Shown piece after piece: positions 41,894 to 52,200 of a stretch of 64,000 nucleotides of DNA. Position 1 is the first letter of the stretch. The number at the start of each line of letters is the position of its first letter. Position numbers and translations under genes: made by a program. Below the pieces are notes generated by a model, which did not search any database, was not told the DNA's origin, and saw only the letters and a program-made list of their open reading frames with translations. The DNA comes from Phycisphaerae bacterium (GTDB lineage: Bacteria > Planctomycetota > Phycisphaerae > Phycisphaerales > UBA1924): positions 1-64,000 of the forward strand of contig JAEUIZ010000056.1 of the NCBI GenBank assembly GCA_016793805.1, in the 5' to 3' direction.

Positions 41894-43291
41894 ATGTCCG
41901 AGAGCCTCATCCTCATCGCCTACGTCGCCGCCAGCGCGCTCTTCATCCTGAGCCTCGGCGGCCTCTCCAGGCAGGAGACCGCCCGCCGCGGAAACCTCTT
42001 CGGCGTCGCCGGCATGCTCATCGCCCTCGTCGCCACCGCGGCCCACCCGCGCTTCGAGGGCTTCCCAGTCCTCGTCGGCACCCTCACGCTCGGCGCGGTC
42101 GTCGGGAGCGCGCTCGCCGCGCGCGTCCGAATGACCTCCATGCCCCAACTCGTCGCTATCCTGCACAGTTTCGTCGGCGCGGCGGCGGTCCTCGTCGGCT
42201 TTGCCACCGCGCTCGAGCCCGGCCCGGGCCTCAGCCCCGCCGAGCACGGGCTGCACCAGGCCGAGGTCTTCATCGGCGTCTGCATCGGCGCGGTCACCTT
42301 CACCGGCTCGGTCGTCGCCTGCGGCAAACTCCAGGGCTTCATCACCGGGAGCCCCTGGCTCATCCCCGGTCGCCACGTCGTCAACCTCATCGCCGCCGCC
42401 GCGGTCGTCTGGCTCGGCGTGCGCTTCGTCACCAACCCCGACGGGTCCCTCGTCCCCCTCCTCATCGCCACCGCGATCGCCGGTGCCTTCGGCGTCCACT
42501 TCGTCTTGGCCATCGGCGGCGCCGATATGCCCGTGGTCGTCTCGATGCTCAACAGTTACTCCGGGTGGGCCGCGGCCGCCGCGGGATTCATGCTCAGCAA
42601 CGACCTGCTCATCATCACCGGGGCGCTCGTGGGCTCCAGCGGCGCCATCCTCTCCTTCATCATGTGCCGGGGGATGAACCGCTCCTTCCTCTCGGTGATC
42701 CTCGGCGGCTTCGGGGCCGCGCCGGGTCAATCGCCCGCCCCCGGGGCCGCGCCCGCGGGCGAGGTCCGGTCGATCGACGCGCCCCGCACCGCGGAACTGC
42801 TCGCCCAGACCCGCAACGTCGTCATCGTCCCGGGCTACGGCCTGGCCGTGGCGCAGGCGCAGCACGCCGTCTCCCAGGTCACGCGCCACCTCCAGCAGCG
42901 CGGCGTCCGCGTCCGCTTCGCCATCCATCCCGTCGCCGGGCGGCTCCCCGGGCACATGAACGTCCTCCTGGCCGAGGCCAACGTCCCGTACGACATCGTC
43001 CACGAGATGGACGAGATCAACGAGACGCTCGACGAGGTGGACGCCGTCCTCGTCATCGGCGCCAACGACATCGTCAACCCCAGCGCGCTGGACGACCCGG
43101 CAAGCCCCATCGCCGGGATGCCCGTGCTCGAGGTCTGGCGGGCGCGCACGGTGGTCGTGATGAAGCGCGGCATGGCCAGCGGGTACGCCGGCGTCGAGAA
43201 CCCCCTCTTCTTCCGCGACAACACCCTCATGCTCTTCGGGGACGCGCTGAAAAACGTCGACGCCATCCTCGCGTCGCTGCGCACGGGCTGA
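41894..43291 (+). CDS. pntB: NAD(P) transhydrogenase subunit beta
   Basis: The 465-residue partner of PntA has about nine membrane helices (residues 1-265) with GKLQGFI, GRHVVN and [23 protein letters not shown], the conserved core of the proton channel. A soluble NADP(H)-binding domain III follows ([51 protein letters not shown]). The complete pair suggests NADPH supply from NADH driven by the proton gradient. Its stop is three bases from that of the convergent LuxR-type gene. Confidence 0.96.
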   Translation: MSESLILIAYVAASALFILSLGGLSRQETARRGNLFGVAGMLIALVATAAHPRFEGFPVLVGTLTLGAVVGSALAARVRMTSMPQLVAILHSFVGAAAVLVGFATALEPGPGLSPAEHGLHQAEVFIGVCIGAVTFTGSVVACGKLQGFITGSPWLIPGRHVVNLIAAAAVVWLGVRFVTNPDGSLVPLLIATAIAGAFGVHFVLAIGGADMPVVVSMLNSYSGWAAAAAGFMLSNDLLIITGALVGSSGAILSFIMCRGMNRSFLSVILGGFGAAPGQSPAPGAAPAGEVRSIDAPRTAELLAQTRNVVIVPGYGLAVAQAQHAVSQVTRHLQQRGVRVRFAIHPVAGRLPGHMNVLLAEANVPYDIVHEMDEINETLDEVDAVLVIGANDIVNPSALDDPASPIAGMPVLEVWRARTVVVMKRGMASGYAGVENPLFFRDNTLMLFGDALKNVDAILASLRTG

Positions 43292-43294
43292 CGC

Positions 43295-44023
43295 TCACGG
43301 GCCCCCGAAGTACCGCGCCGCCAGTTCCGCCCGCCGCCGCGTCCCGAGTTTCTGGTGCAGCGACTTGACGTGCTCGTGGACCGTGTGCGGGCTCCGGCCC
43401 AGGACGGCCCCGGCCTCGCGGTCCGACATCCCCCGAACCACCAACTCGAGCACGCCCTGCTCCCGCCTCGTCAGCCACGAGCCGCCGGCCGCCCCCAGCG
43501 CCCGCGACGCCGCCGACGCCGCCAGGGGCAGCACCGCCTCCAGCACGGCGGCGGTCGTCGCCGCGTCACATTCCGACGCGATGTACACCAGCAACGTCCA
43601 GTCGCCCTCGATCGCCGCCGCGCCCGCGACGATCGACGGGCCCAACTGTCGCCCCAGCGCGCCGCCGAGCCACGCGGCGGACATCCCCACGCGGATCGCC
43701 TCGCCGCCCGCGCGAACCGACAACCCGCAGTGTCCCAGCCGCCGTGCCGCGGCGCGCACCGCCGAGGCCCGCGCCTCGTCCATGACGCCGCCCACACCGG
43801 GACTCCCCACCACCACCGCCGATCCCAGCGCATCGACCCGCGCCGTCACCACCACGCACGTCGATCCCGCCGCCGACGACGCCAGCGCTCCCGCGGCCCG
43901 ATCCAGCCAGTCGCGCACGGGCACCGCCGGCAGCGCCGCCAGGTGCGACACCACGCGCGCCACCCGATGGCACGCCTCAATCCCAATCCGCGCGCCGCCG
44001 ATCGTGTGCCGATCCTCCTGCAT
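43295..44023 (-). CDS. LuxR-type transcriptional regulator
   Basis: The 242-residue protein ends with a LuxR/FixJ helix-turn-helix ([20 protein letters not shown], then [16 protein letters not shown]). The N-terminal 170 residues are Ala/Gly-rich and resemble no receiver, PAS or autoinducer domain I can name; they may be a degenerate sensor. The ATG at 44021-44023 is favoured because GATGGT ends five bases upstream, but longer in-frame versions exist. It is convergent with pntB and divergent from glyA. Confidence 0.75.
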   Translation of the reverse strand: MQEDRHTIGGARIGIEACHRVARVVSHLAALPAVPVRDWLDRAAGALASSAAGSTCVVVTARVDALGSAVVVGSPGVGGVMDEARASAVRAAARRLGHCGLSVRAGGEAIRVGMSAAWLGGALGRQLGPSIVAGAAAIEGDWTLLVYIASECDAATTAAVLEAVLPLAASAASRALGAAGGSWLTRREQGVLELVVRGMSDREAGAVLGRSPHTVHEHVKSLHQKLGTRRRAELAARYFGGP

Positions 44024-44204
44024 CGCCGACCATCTTCGGCAATCACCCCTCGCTGGCGGGTGACCATCACCCGTGCGGGGCATGCCCGGCATCGAATCGG
44101 GGTCGTCGCCCCGTTCGTCGCGTCGAGTTTCGCGACGCCCGAGCGCCGTTCCGCACAATCTTGTGTCCTGGACGCGACGCGCCGGACCTCGCTCGCCCCG
44201 TTCC

Positions 44205-44210
44205 TATCCT
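44205..44210 (+). promoter_or_regulatory. -10 box of glyA, leaderless type
   Basis: TATCCT ends seven bases before the ATG at 44218; no Shine-Dalgarno is present. Confidence 0.5.
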
Positions 44211-44217
44211 TCGTTCT

Positions 44218-45540
44218 ATGGCCCACGACCCCATCGCCGACGCCACGCTCGAACTCCTCACCCGGCGCGACCCCGACGTCGCCACTTGGATCGCCAAGGA
44301 GGCCGAGCGCCAGGCCACGACCATCGAACTCATCGCCAGCGAGAACCACGTCTCCCCGGCCGTCATGCACGCGATGGGAACCTGCCTCACCAACAAGTAC
44401 GCCGAGGGCTATCCCGGCGCCCGCTACTACGGCGGGTGCGTCTACCACGACCACATCGAGTCCATCGCCCGCGACCGCGCCAAGCGGCTCTTCAACTGTG
44501 CCTTCGCCAACGTCCAGCCACACTCGGGCGCCCAGGCCAACGCCGCCGTCTTCATGGCCCTCATGGACCCCGGCGACACCTTCGCCTCCCTCGTCCTCTC
44601 CGACGGGGGACACCTCTCCCATGGCATGAAGATCAACCTCTCCGGCAAGTGGTTCAAGCCCGTCCACTACCCCCTCCACTACGACCCCTCACACCCCGAC
44701 TTCGAACGCATCGACTACGACGCCGTCGAGCGCGTCTGCAACGAGCATCGGCCCAAGGTCCTCATGTGCGGCTACTCCGCCTACCCGCGCGTCATCGACT
44801 TCGCCCGCATGCGAAAGGCCGCCGATGCCTGCGGCGCCCTCCTCGTCGCCGACATCGCCCACATCGCCGGCCTCGTCGCCGCCGGCGTGCATCCCTCCCC
44901 CTTCCCCCACGCCCACGTCGTCACCACCACGACCCACAAGACCCTCCGCGGCCCGCGCGGGGGCCTCATCCTCACCGACGCCGAGGACCTCGCCAAAAAG
45001 ATCGACAAGGCCGTCTTCCCCGGGATGCAGGGCGGCCCGCTCATGCACGTCATCGCCGCCAAGGCCGTCGCCTTCGGCGAGGCCCTCCAACCTTCGTTCA
45101 AGTCCTATTGCACCCAGGTCGTCGCCAACGCCAGGGCCCTCGCCGCCGCACTCATCGATCTCGGCTACCGAATCACCAGCGGCGGGACCGACAACCACCT
45201 CATGCTCGTGGACCTCCGACCCCGCAGCGACAAACTCACCGGCGCCGACGCCGAAAGATGGCTCGAACTCGCCGGCATGATCTGCAACAAGAACGGAATC
45301 CCCCAGGACCCGCGGCCGCCGAAGTTCACCAGCGGCATCCGCCTCGGATCCCCCGCCACCACCACCCGCGGCTTCAAAGAACCCCAGATGCGCCAGGTCG
45401 CCGCATGGATCGACCAGGTCCTCGCCGCCGGCGTCGAATCCATCGGCAGCCCCACCGGCGCCGCCACCCTCGAATCCACCGCCGCCCGCGTGCGCCAAGA
45501 AGTCCGCTCGCTCTGCCAGCAGTTCCCCATCCCGGGCTGA
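44218..45540 (+). CDS. glyA: Serine hydroxymethyltransferase
   Basis: This 440-residue PLP enzyme converts serine and tetrahydrofolate to glycine and methylene-THF. Family marks are [16 protein letters not shown] near the start, [35 protein letters not shown], and the PLP lysine in [14 protein letters not shown] (about residue 241). [10 protein letters not shown] replaces the common G-T-P-A-x-T-T-R-G near the C-terminus. The ATG at 44218 matches the family N-terminus. It is followed by a strong hairpin at 45569-45600. Confidence 0.96.
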   Translation: MAHDPIADATLELLTRRDPDVATWIAKEAERQATTIELIASENHVSPAVMHAMGTCLTNKYAEGYPGARYYGGCVYHDHIESIARDRAKRLFNCAFANVQPHSGAQANAAVFMALMDPGDTFASLVLSDGGHLSHGMKINLSGKWFKPVHYPLHYDPSHPDFERIDYDAVERVCNEHRPKVLMCGYSAYPRVIDFARMRKAADACGALLVADIAHIAGLVAAGVHPSPFPHAHVVTTTTHKTLRGPRGGLILTDAEDLAKKIDKAVFPGMQGGPLMHVIAAKAVAFGEALQPSFKSYCTQVVANARALAAALIDLGYRITSGGTDNHLMLVDLRPRSDKLTGADAERWLELAGMICNKNGIPQDPRPPKFTSGIRLGSPATTTRGFKEPQMRQVAAWIDQVLAAGVESIGSPTGAATLESTAARVRQEVRSLCQQFPIPG

Positions 45541-45568
45541 CGCCCCGCCGTGCGCTCGCCCCAAAAAC

Positions 45569-45600
45569 AACGATTCCGCCCCCGGAGGGGCGGGATCGTT
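45569..45600. terminator. Strong hairpin downstream of glyA
   Basis: AACGATTCCGCCCC and GGGGCGGGATCGTT pair along 14 bp with one wobble position around a 4-base loop (CGGA). The run AAAAA just before it becomes a U-tract on the minus strand; the plus side has none, so it fits a canonical terminator best in the minus direction although glyA is on the plus strand. Confidence 0.7.
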
Positions 45601-45643
45601 GGGAGGAGAGAAGAAAGAGACTGTGCTCAGTGGTCTTTACGAA

Positions 45644-45649
45644 TAGACT
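45644..45649 (+). promoter_or_regulatory. Possible -10 box of the DinB gene
   Basis: TAGACT lies about 58 bases upstream of the ATG at 45708. Confidence 0.35.
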
Positions 45650-45707
45650 CTGGCGGCGGTTCGATCGTCAGCCGCAGAGTTCGCGTTCCTTCCCGGAGGT
45701 TGCCCAG

Positions 45708-46340
45708 ATGTCCCAGACCGCGCTCCCATCCCCGCTTCCGCCGGTCGAGCCGATGGAGTCCTTCCTGCAACTCCCGACCAACGACCTCGTGAGCCGCTAT
45801 CGCCGGGGTCTCGAACGCTTCGACCGGCGGATCTTCGATCTCTCGGATGCCGAGGCCGACCAGGCGTTTCTCCCCGACGCCGGCGTGGGCCGATGGTCCG
45901 TTCGTATTCTGATCGGCCATCTCGCCGATGCCGAACTCGCCTTCACGCACCGCATGCGCCGGGCCGTCGCCGAGCAGAACCCCGTCCTCGCCCTCTGGGA
46001 TGAGGACGCCTTCATCGACGCCGGGCTCTATGGCAGTCCAGCAGCCGGCGGGGGCGGGCAGTACCCGCTCGGCGGCTTCGTCGCCGTGATCCACACCCTC
46101 CGCCGTTGGACCGCCGAGTGGCTCCAAACGCTGATGCCCGATCAGTGGGAGCGGCAGGCGATGCACCCGGAGCGCGGGCCCGAGTCCGTCCGCTCCATCG
46201 CCGCGCGGACCACCTGGCACCTCGAGCACCACGCCCGATACCTCAACGCCAAGGTCTGTCGCATCCTCGGCCCCGACACGGGACAGGAGCCCGCCCCGCG
46301 GGGGGGCTGCGGCCCCAACTGCGGATGCGGGAAAAAGTAA
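45708..46340 (+). CDS. DinB-family protein with Cys-rich C-terminal tail
   Basis: The 210-residue protein has a DinB four-helix bundle with WSVRILIGHLADAELAFTHR and TWHLEHHARYLNAKV, whose His residues should bind a divalent metal. After the bundle comes a tail G-G-C-G-P-N-C-G-C-G-K-K with three Cys, an added metal-binding or redox site that is unusual for the family. GGAGG lies eight bases before the ATG. No substrate can be named. Confidence 0.82.
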   Translation: MSQTALPSPLPPVEPMESFLQLPTNDLVSRYRRGLERFDRRIFDLSDAEADQAFLPDAGVGRWSVRILIGHLADAELAFTHRMRRAVAEQNPVLALWDEDAFIDAGLYGSPAAGGGGQYPLGGFVAVIHTLRRWTAEWLQTLMPDQWERQAMHPERGPESVRSIAARTTWHLEHHARYLNAKVCRILGPDTGQEPAPRGGCGPNCGCGKK

Positions 46341-46377
46341 ACCCCGCGCTCCCGACCCCACCCACGATTCAGATGGG

Positions 46378-46405
46378 TTGGCGCAGACAAACCTGCCCGT
46401 AGCAT
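46378..46405 (+). promoter_or_regulatory. Sigma-70-like promoter of a dockerin-tailed gene
   Basis: TTGGCG (46378-46383), a 16-base spacer and TAGCAT (46400-46405). The transcript would begin close to the hairpin at 46414-46430. Confidence 0.55.
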
Positions 46406-46413
46406 GGCCTCGA

Positions 46414-46430
46414 CTGGGCGAAGCGCCCAG
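46414..46430 (+). promoter_or_regulatory. 5' UTR hairpin ahead of the ribosome site
   Basis: CTGGGCG and CGCCCAG form perfect 7-bp arms around AAG, two bases before GGAGG. It resembles the hairpin at 2040-2056. Confidence 0.55.
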
Positions 46431-46442
46431 CCGGAGGTTGTC

Positions 46443-47735
46443 ATGCTCAAGCGTCTGCTGCCGTGCTCTGTCGCCACCCTGCTCGCCGCCGCCTCCGCCT
46501 CGGGCCAGTGCGCCCCGCGTTGGCAGCCCGGTGCCGCGTTCGCCTCCCACATCAACGGCAACGTCGCCGCCCTCCTCCCCTGGGACCCCGACGGCGCCGG
46601 CCCGCAGCCTTCGGTCCTCGTCGTCGCCGGCTCTTTCACCATGATCGGGACCACCTCGATCCATCGGCTCGCGCTCTGGAACGGCTCGTCGTGGTCGCCG
46701 CTGGGCACGCCACTCCCCTTCACCCCCGCCTGCCTCGCCGTCTTCCAGGGCGACCTCATCGCCGCCGGCCATCTCAACGGGCCGCCCGGGGCGATCTCCG
46801 CGATCGCGCGGTGGGACGGCTCCGCCTGGCAACCCATGGGCGCGGGCTTCAACGACAGCGTCCTGGCCCTCCAGGTCGTCGGCAACCAACTCTTCGCCGG
46901 CGGCTTCTTCAGCGCCTCGGGCGCGCTCCCCCTCAGCCGCGTCGCCGTCTGGGACGGGGGCAAGTGGGCCAACGTCGGCGGGGGCGTCACCGCAGGCCAG
47001 GCCTTCCCCAGCGTCAACGCCCTCGCCAACTACAACGGCCACCTCATCGCCGGCGGCTTCTTCTCCGCCGCCGGTGGCGCCCCAGCCTCCCACATCGCCC
47101 GATGGGACGGACAGCAGTGGCACGCCCTCGGCGCGGGCGTCGCGCCCTCGGTCATGGCCCTCGGCACCTTCGCCGGCGACCTCATCGCCGCGGGCTCCTT
47201 CGACACCGCCGGCGGCGCCCCCGCCTCACGCATCGCACGCTGGGACGGCCTGGCCTGGAGCCCCATCGGCGGCGGGATGAACCAGTCCGTCGCCGCGCTC
47301 ACTATCGCCGGCGATCGCCTCGTCGCCGCCGGGTTCTTCAACACCGCAGGGGGCATCGCCGCGCGACGCGTTGCCACCTGGGACGGCGTCGCCTGGTCCG
47401 GCCTCGGATCGGGCATGCTCTCCTCCTTCGGGCCCGAGGCCGCCAACGTCAAGGCCCTCGCCTCCTTCCACGGCGAGATCATCGCCGGAGGCTTCTTTAC
47501 CTCCGCCGGCGGCGAGCCCAGCATGAACGCCGCCCGATGGTCCTGCGACTGCTACGCCAACTGCGACGGCAGCAGCACCGCCCCCACCCTCAACATCAAC
47601 GACTTCGTCTGCTTCCTCGGGCTCTTCGCCGCCGGAGACCTCGCCGCCAACTGCGACGGGAGTTTCACCACCCCCATGCTCACCGTCAACGACTTCACCT
47701 GCTTCCTCAACAAGTTCGCCGCGGGGTGCGAGTAA
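46443..47735 (+). CDS. Secreted beta-propeller-like protein with GC-type dockerin tail
   Basis: The 430-residue protein has a signal peptide ending ASASGQ and about seven repeats of about 46 residues with the pattern A-G-x-F-x-x-A-G-G-x-P-A-x-x-I-A-R-W-D-G-x-x-W-x-x-L-G-x-G. These are kelch-like/propeller units often seen in planctomycete secreted proteins. Two dockerin repeats end the chain (NINDFVCFLGLF, TVNDFTCFLNKF). The ATG at 46443 has GGAGG five bases upstream; an ATG at 46404 in the same frame lies within the -10 box and is rejected. Likely exported and surface-attached; the ligand is unknown. Confidence 0.82.
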   Translation: MLKRLLPCSVATLLAAASASGQCAPRWQPGAAFASHINGNVAALLPWDPDGAGPQPSVLVVAGSFTMIGTTSIHRLALWNGSSWSPLGTPLPFTPACLAVFQGDLIAAGHLNGPPGAISAIARWDGSAWQPMGAGFNDSVLALQVVGNQLFAGGFFSASGALPLSRVAVWDGGKWANVGGGVTAGQAFPSVNALANYNGHLIAGGFFSAAGGAPASHIARWDGQQWHALGAGVAPSVMALGTFAGDLIAAGSFDTAGGAPASRIARWDGLAWSPIGGGMNQSVAALTIAGDRLVAAGFFNTAGGIAARRVATWDGVAWSGLGSGMLSSFGPEAANVKALASFHGEIIAGGFFTSAGGEPSMNAARWSCDCYANCDGSSTAPTLNINDFVCFLGLFAAGDLAANCDGSFTTPMLTVNDFTCFLNKFAAGCE

Positions 47736-47765
47736 CCGTCGCCGACGTCCACGCGCTCACGCGCG

Positions 47766-49193
47766 CTACCCCAACTCCTCCATCGCCCGCGCCACGCTCG
47801 CGACCTCCACCGCCTCGACCTCGCTCCGCTCCCGCCGCTGCCGCGGGACCACCACCCGCTTGTACCCCAGCCGCGCCGCCTCGGCCACGCGCTGCTCCAG
47901 CCCCGCCACCGGCCTGATCTCGCCCCCAAGCCCCACCTCGCCCACCACCGCCGTCCCCGACCCCAGCCCCCGCCGCAGTTGCGCCCCCGCCACCGCCAGC
48001 AGCAGCGCCAGGTCCGCGCCGGGATCGATCACGCGCAGCCCCCCCACCGCCGACGCGAACACGTCCCGGTCCGCCAGCCGAACCTCCGCGTGCTGCTCGA
48101 GCACCGCGATCAGCATCGCCAGCCGGTTCGCGTCGATCCCGCTGCACTTCCGCTTCGCCGCGCCGACGAACCCCGTGGCCGTCAGCGCCTGAACCTCCAC
48201 CATCACGCACCGCGTCCCCGTCAGCACCGGGCACACCACGCTCCCCGGCCGTCCCCCGCCGCCCGTCCCGACCACCACCCCTCCCGGCAAGTCGCGCAGC
48301 CCGCCCGCCGTCATCTCGAACAGCCCGATCTCCTGCGTCGCCCCATACCGGTTCTTCGCCGCCCGCACGATCCGGTGCGCGTGCTGCCGATCCCCCTCGA
48401 ACCGCAGCACCGCATCAACCAGGTGCTCCAACAGCCGCGGGCCCGCCAGTTGGTCGTCCTTCGTCACGTGCCCCACCAGCACCACCGCCATCCCGCTCAG
48501 TTTCGCCAGATACGCCAGGTCCGCGCAGCACCGCCGCAACTGCGTCACGCTCCCCGGCGTCGCCGGCAACTCCGCCTTGTGAACCATCTGCACCGAATCC
48601 ACCACCAGCACCCCGGGCGTCACCCGCCGCGCCTGCTCCACGATCCGACCCAGATTCGTGTCCGCGAGCAAGTACAGATCGCCCGCCCGCCCGCCCAGTG
48701 CCCCCAGCCGCTCCGCCCGCGCCCGCACCTGCGCCGCCGACTCCTCGCTCGACACATACAACACGCGCGTCCCGCCCCGCGCGATCCCCGCCGCCGCCTG
48801 CAACAGCAGCGTGCTCTTCCCGATCCCAGGCGGCCCGCCCACCAGCACCGCCGACCCGCGCACCAGCCCCTGCCCGCCCGCCGGCCCGCCCAGCACCCGG
48901 TCCAACTCCGGCAGCCCCGTCCCGATCCGTGGCGTCGACTCGCTCGCCTCCACCTCCCCGATTGGCACCGCCCCCGACATCCCCATCCCTCCGCCCGCGA
49001 GGTCCGCGCCCCCGTCGCTCACCGCCGCCCACGCCTCCGCGATCCCGCGCTGCGGCCCACCGGACTTCTCGCCCGCGCCCTCCCGATGCGCCTCCAGCGC
49101 ATCCCACGTCCCGCAGTCCGGGCATCGGCCCATCCACCGGCCCTGCACGCCCCCGCAACTCCGACACACGTACATCTGCCGCGACTTCGCCAC
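47766..49193 (-). CDS. radA: DNA repair protein RadA
   Basis: This 475-residue RecA-like protein helps process branched recombination intermediates. The N-terminal zinc finger is CRSCGG...CPDCG (residues 10-27). Walker A is GGPPGIGKSTLLLQ, the RadA-specific motif is KNRYGATQEIGLF (canonical K-N-R-F-G), and the C-terminal part is the Lon-protease-like domain (FASAVGGLRVIDPGADLALL). The GTG at 49191-49193 fits the zinc finger start, and TATGCT ends six bases before it. It is divergent from the AsmA-like gene, 35 bp apart. Confidence 0.95.
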   Translation of the reverse strand: MAKSRQMYVCRSCGGVQGRWMGRCPDCGTWDALEAHREGAGEKSGGPQRGIAEAWAAVSDGGADLAGGGMGMSGAVPIGEVEASESTPRIGTGLPELDRVLGGPAGGQGLVRGSAVLVGGPPGIGKSTLLLQAAAGIARGGTRVLYVSSEESAAQVRARAERLGALGGRAGDLYLLADTNLGRIVEQARRVTPGVLVVDSVQMVHKAELPATPGSVTQLRRCCADLAYLAKLSGMAVVLVGHVTKDDQLAGPRLLEHLVDAVLRFEGDRQHAHRIVRAAKNRYGATQEIGLFEMTAGGLRDLPGGVVVGTGGGGRPGSVVCPVLTGTRCVMVEVQALTATGFVGAAKRKCSGIDANRLAMLIAVLEQHAEVRLADRDVFASAVGGLRVIDPGADLALLLAVAGAQLRRGLGSGTAVVGEVGLGGEIRPVAGLEQRVAEAARLGYKRVVVPRQRRERSEVEAVEVASVARAMEELG

Positions 49194-49199
49194 GTCCGC

Positions 49200-49205
49200 A
49201 GCATA
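49200..49205 (-). promoter_or_regulatory. -10 box of radA, leaderless type
   Basis: TATGCT (minus strand) ends six bases before the GTG. Confidence 0.5.
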
Positions 49206-49214
49206 CCCCCTCCG

Positions 49215-49220
49215 TACAGT
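49215..49220 (+). promoter_or_regulatory. -10 box of the AsmA-like gene
   Basis: TACAGT ends eight bases before the ATG at 49229; it lies back to back with the radA box. Confidence 0.45.
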
Positions 49221-49228
49221 TCCGCGGC

Positions 49229-52200
49229 ATGGCTCCCGGCGACCCGCCCGCCTCCCCTTCCCCCGCTCACCCGTCGCCCGCCCGCGCGCCTCGCCCCGCC
49301 CCTCGACCCCGGCTCCGTCGTCTCCTCCTTGGCGTTGCCCTCGTCGTCGCGCTCCTCCTCGCCGCCCTCGCGCTCCTCACCAACTCACCCCTCACCAAGG
49401 CCCTCGTCCTCCCGCGCCTCGAGGCCGCACTCGGCGTCGCCGCCTCCGCCCGACGCGCCCACGTCAACGCCGACGGCACCCTCATCATCGACGAGGTCAT
49501 GCTCCACATCCCCGGAGTCGCCGGGCCCGCCGCCGACTTCCTCTCCATCCGCCGTCTCGAGGTCGACGTGGACTGGCCCGCGGGCGCCATCCGCGCCGCC
49601 CGCATCATCGAGCCCTCCCTCCTCCTGAGCCAGTCCCTCGACGACGACTCCCTCAACATCGCCGCCCTCCGGCTCCCCTCGGCCTCGGGCGGAGGGGGCG
49701 GGGGGGGCGGGGGGGGCGGCGTATCCATCCCCTCCATCTCCATCGCCCGTGCCTCGCTCACCATCGGGGAGCACCGCCGCGACACCTTCACGCCGCTCCG
49801 CTCCATCCGCGTCGACGGCAAACTCGTCCCCGACCCCGATGCCGCGGGCGCCTTCCGCTTCGACCTCCGCCAGACCTTCACCGACGCCCGCCGACCCGGG
49901 TTCCTCATCTCGGGACGCCTCGAACAGGACGGCCTCTCCCTCGTCGTCGAGAACTTCTCCCTCGACGCCTGGCGCGCCGACGCCGCCCCCTCCCCCGTTC
50001 GCCCGCTCGTCCAGCAGATCGACGTCCGCGGGAGCGTCCCGCGCGCCACCTTCCGCTGGAGCCCAGCCCAGGGCGTCCGCGCCGGCATGGAACTCGCCGA
50101 CGTCTCCCTCAACCTCCCCATCGAGCCCCAGAACTGGGACCCCATCGCCCCCGGCGTCATGGGCCCGCCCGCTCCCTACATGCGCATGCACAGCGTCAGC
50201 GGCCGAATCGAGTTCGCCGCCGACCGCGTCACCGCCAGCCTCGACGGCCGACTCGAAGACCTCCCCTACCACGTCGATCTCCGCTACAACGGCATCGAGA
50301 TCGACTCCCCCTTCGAGGCCGACTTCCGCAGCAACGACTTCCGCCTCGAGTCCAGCCCCCGCCTCTGGCCCATCGCCCCCGCCGAGGCCCGCGCCTGGCT
50401 CGACAAGTTCTCCCGACCCTCCGCCACCATCTCCACGCGCATGCGCATCTGGCGCGACCCCTCGCCCCCGGGCGCCCCCGAGCCCGCTCCCATCCGCGCC
50501 GCCGGAACCATGAAGATCCGCGACGGGTCCGCCGCCTACCAGTTCTTCCCCTATCGCTTCGAGAACCTCGCCGGCACCGTCGAGTTCACCGACTCCTCCA
50601 TCGTCATCACCGAACTCGCCGGCCACGCCCCCAGCGGCGCCACCATCCGCGCCACCGCACGCATCGAGCCCCTCGACGAGTCCGCCGGCTTCGAGATCGC
50701 CGTCTCCGCTCGCGACGCGCCGATCGACGCCACTATGGAGGCCGCCTTCCCGCCCAGCCGCGGGTCGCTCATCGCCGCCCTCTTCAACCGCCCCCAGTAC
50801 GAACGCCTCATCGCCGACGGACTGATCCGCAGCCCCGCGATCGCCGCCGCCGAGCGCGCCGAACTCGACCGCCTCGTCTCCGCGCCCAACGCCGACCCCG
50901 CACGCCTCGCCACCCTCCGCGCCCGCGCCGCCATCCCCGTCTTCGACCTCGGCGGCCCCGCCGACATCGACCTCCTCGTCAAGAGCAACGTCGGAAAGAA
51001 CGAGCCCGTCATCACCACCCTCGACGTGCGGCTCCCCGACGCCGGCCTCGTCCCCCAGAAGTTCCCCATCCCCGTCCGCGCCACCGGGCTCGTCGCTCGT
51101 ATCAACAACGGGCCCGGAACCCTCACCTCCGGCCGCTTCCAGGGCCTCGGCGGCGGCGATGCCTCCGTCCGCGCCGCCTTCAACATCCCCTTCACCAGCG
51201 ACGGGCCTCAAGACATGAGCCCCGAGATCGACATCGCCCTCCGCGGCATGCCCCTCGACGAGTTCGTCATCCGCGCCCTCCCAGGCTCCGGCGACGCCGG
51301 CAACTCCGTCCGCCGAATCCTCCGCGACCTCCGCGCCGCGGGCACCGCCGACGGCCACATCCGCATCGCGCCGCGCACCGCCCCCGACGACCTCGGCTTC
51401 GACGCACGCCTCTCCTTCCAGAACGTCGCCGCCGCCCCCGAGGGCGCCGTCTCCCTCGCCAACCTCCAGGGCACCCTCACCGCCTCCGAGAACGCCGTCT
51501 CGCTCCGGCTCCACGCCGACGCCTCCGCCTCCGGCGCTCCCGCCTGCGGCCGCGTCGCCCTCTCCCTCGACGCCCAACTCCCCGCCAACGCCAGCCCCTC
51601 CTTCCACACCGACCTTGCCGCCCCCGACCTCGACCTCGCCGCGCCCTGGCACGACCTCCTCCGCGTCTTCTCTCCCGCCGCCGCCGAGCGCATCGCCCGC
51701 CTCGCCGAGAAGCACCGACCCTCCGGCCTCGCCGACTTCAACCTCGCCATCCTCTCCCCGACCGACGCCCCCACCTCCGCGCGGGTCACCCTCCAGCGCG
51801 GCCGCAACCTCGCCGCCACCGTCCTCGGCCAGCAGATCGTCCTGCCCTCTACCCTCGGCTCCGCTCGCATCAGCGCCGGCAACGGGCCCACTTCCATCGC
51901 CCTCCACGACCTCCGCGGCGATCTCTCCTTCGCCGGCGAGCCCGCCGGATCGCTCCACGCCTCGGGCGTCCTCACCCTCGCCCCGCCCGCGCCCTCCGAC
52001 CCAGCCGGCCCCATCTTCACCGACCTCCGGCCCCCGCTCCTCCTCTCGCTCCAGCACGCTCGCTTCGAGTCCGCCCTCTGCCGCGCCCTCGCCGCCGAGG
52101 CCGGCCTCGCCCACTCCTTCGACTCCCTCAAGCCCCGGGGCACGTTCACCGGCGGCGCCTCCATCATCTCCCGCGCCGACGGCCCGGGCGTTGAGTCCGC

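Noticed and set aside
46404-46442. Earlier ATG for the secreted propeller gene
   Set aside because: It lies within the -10 box and would add a hydrophilic stretch in front of the signal peptide.
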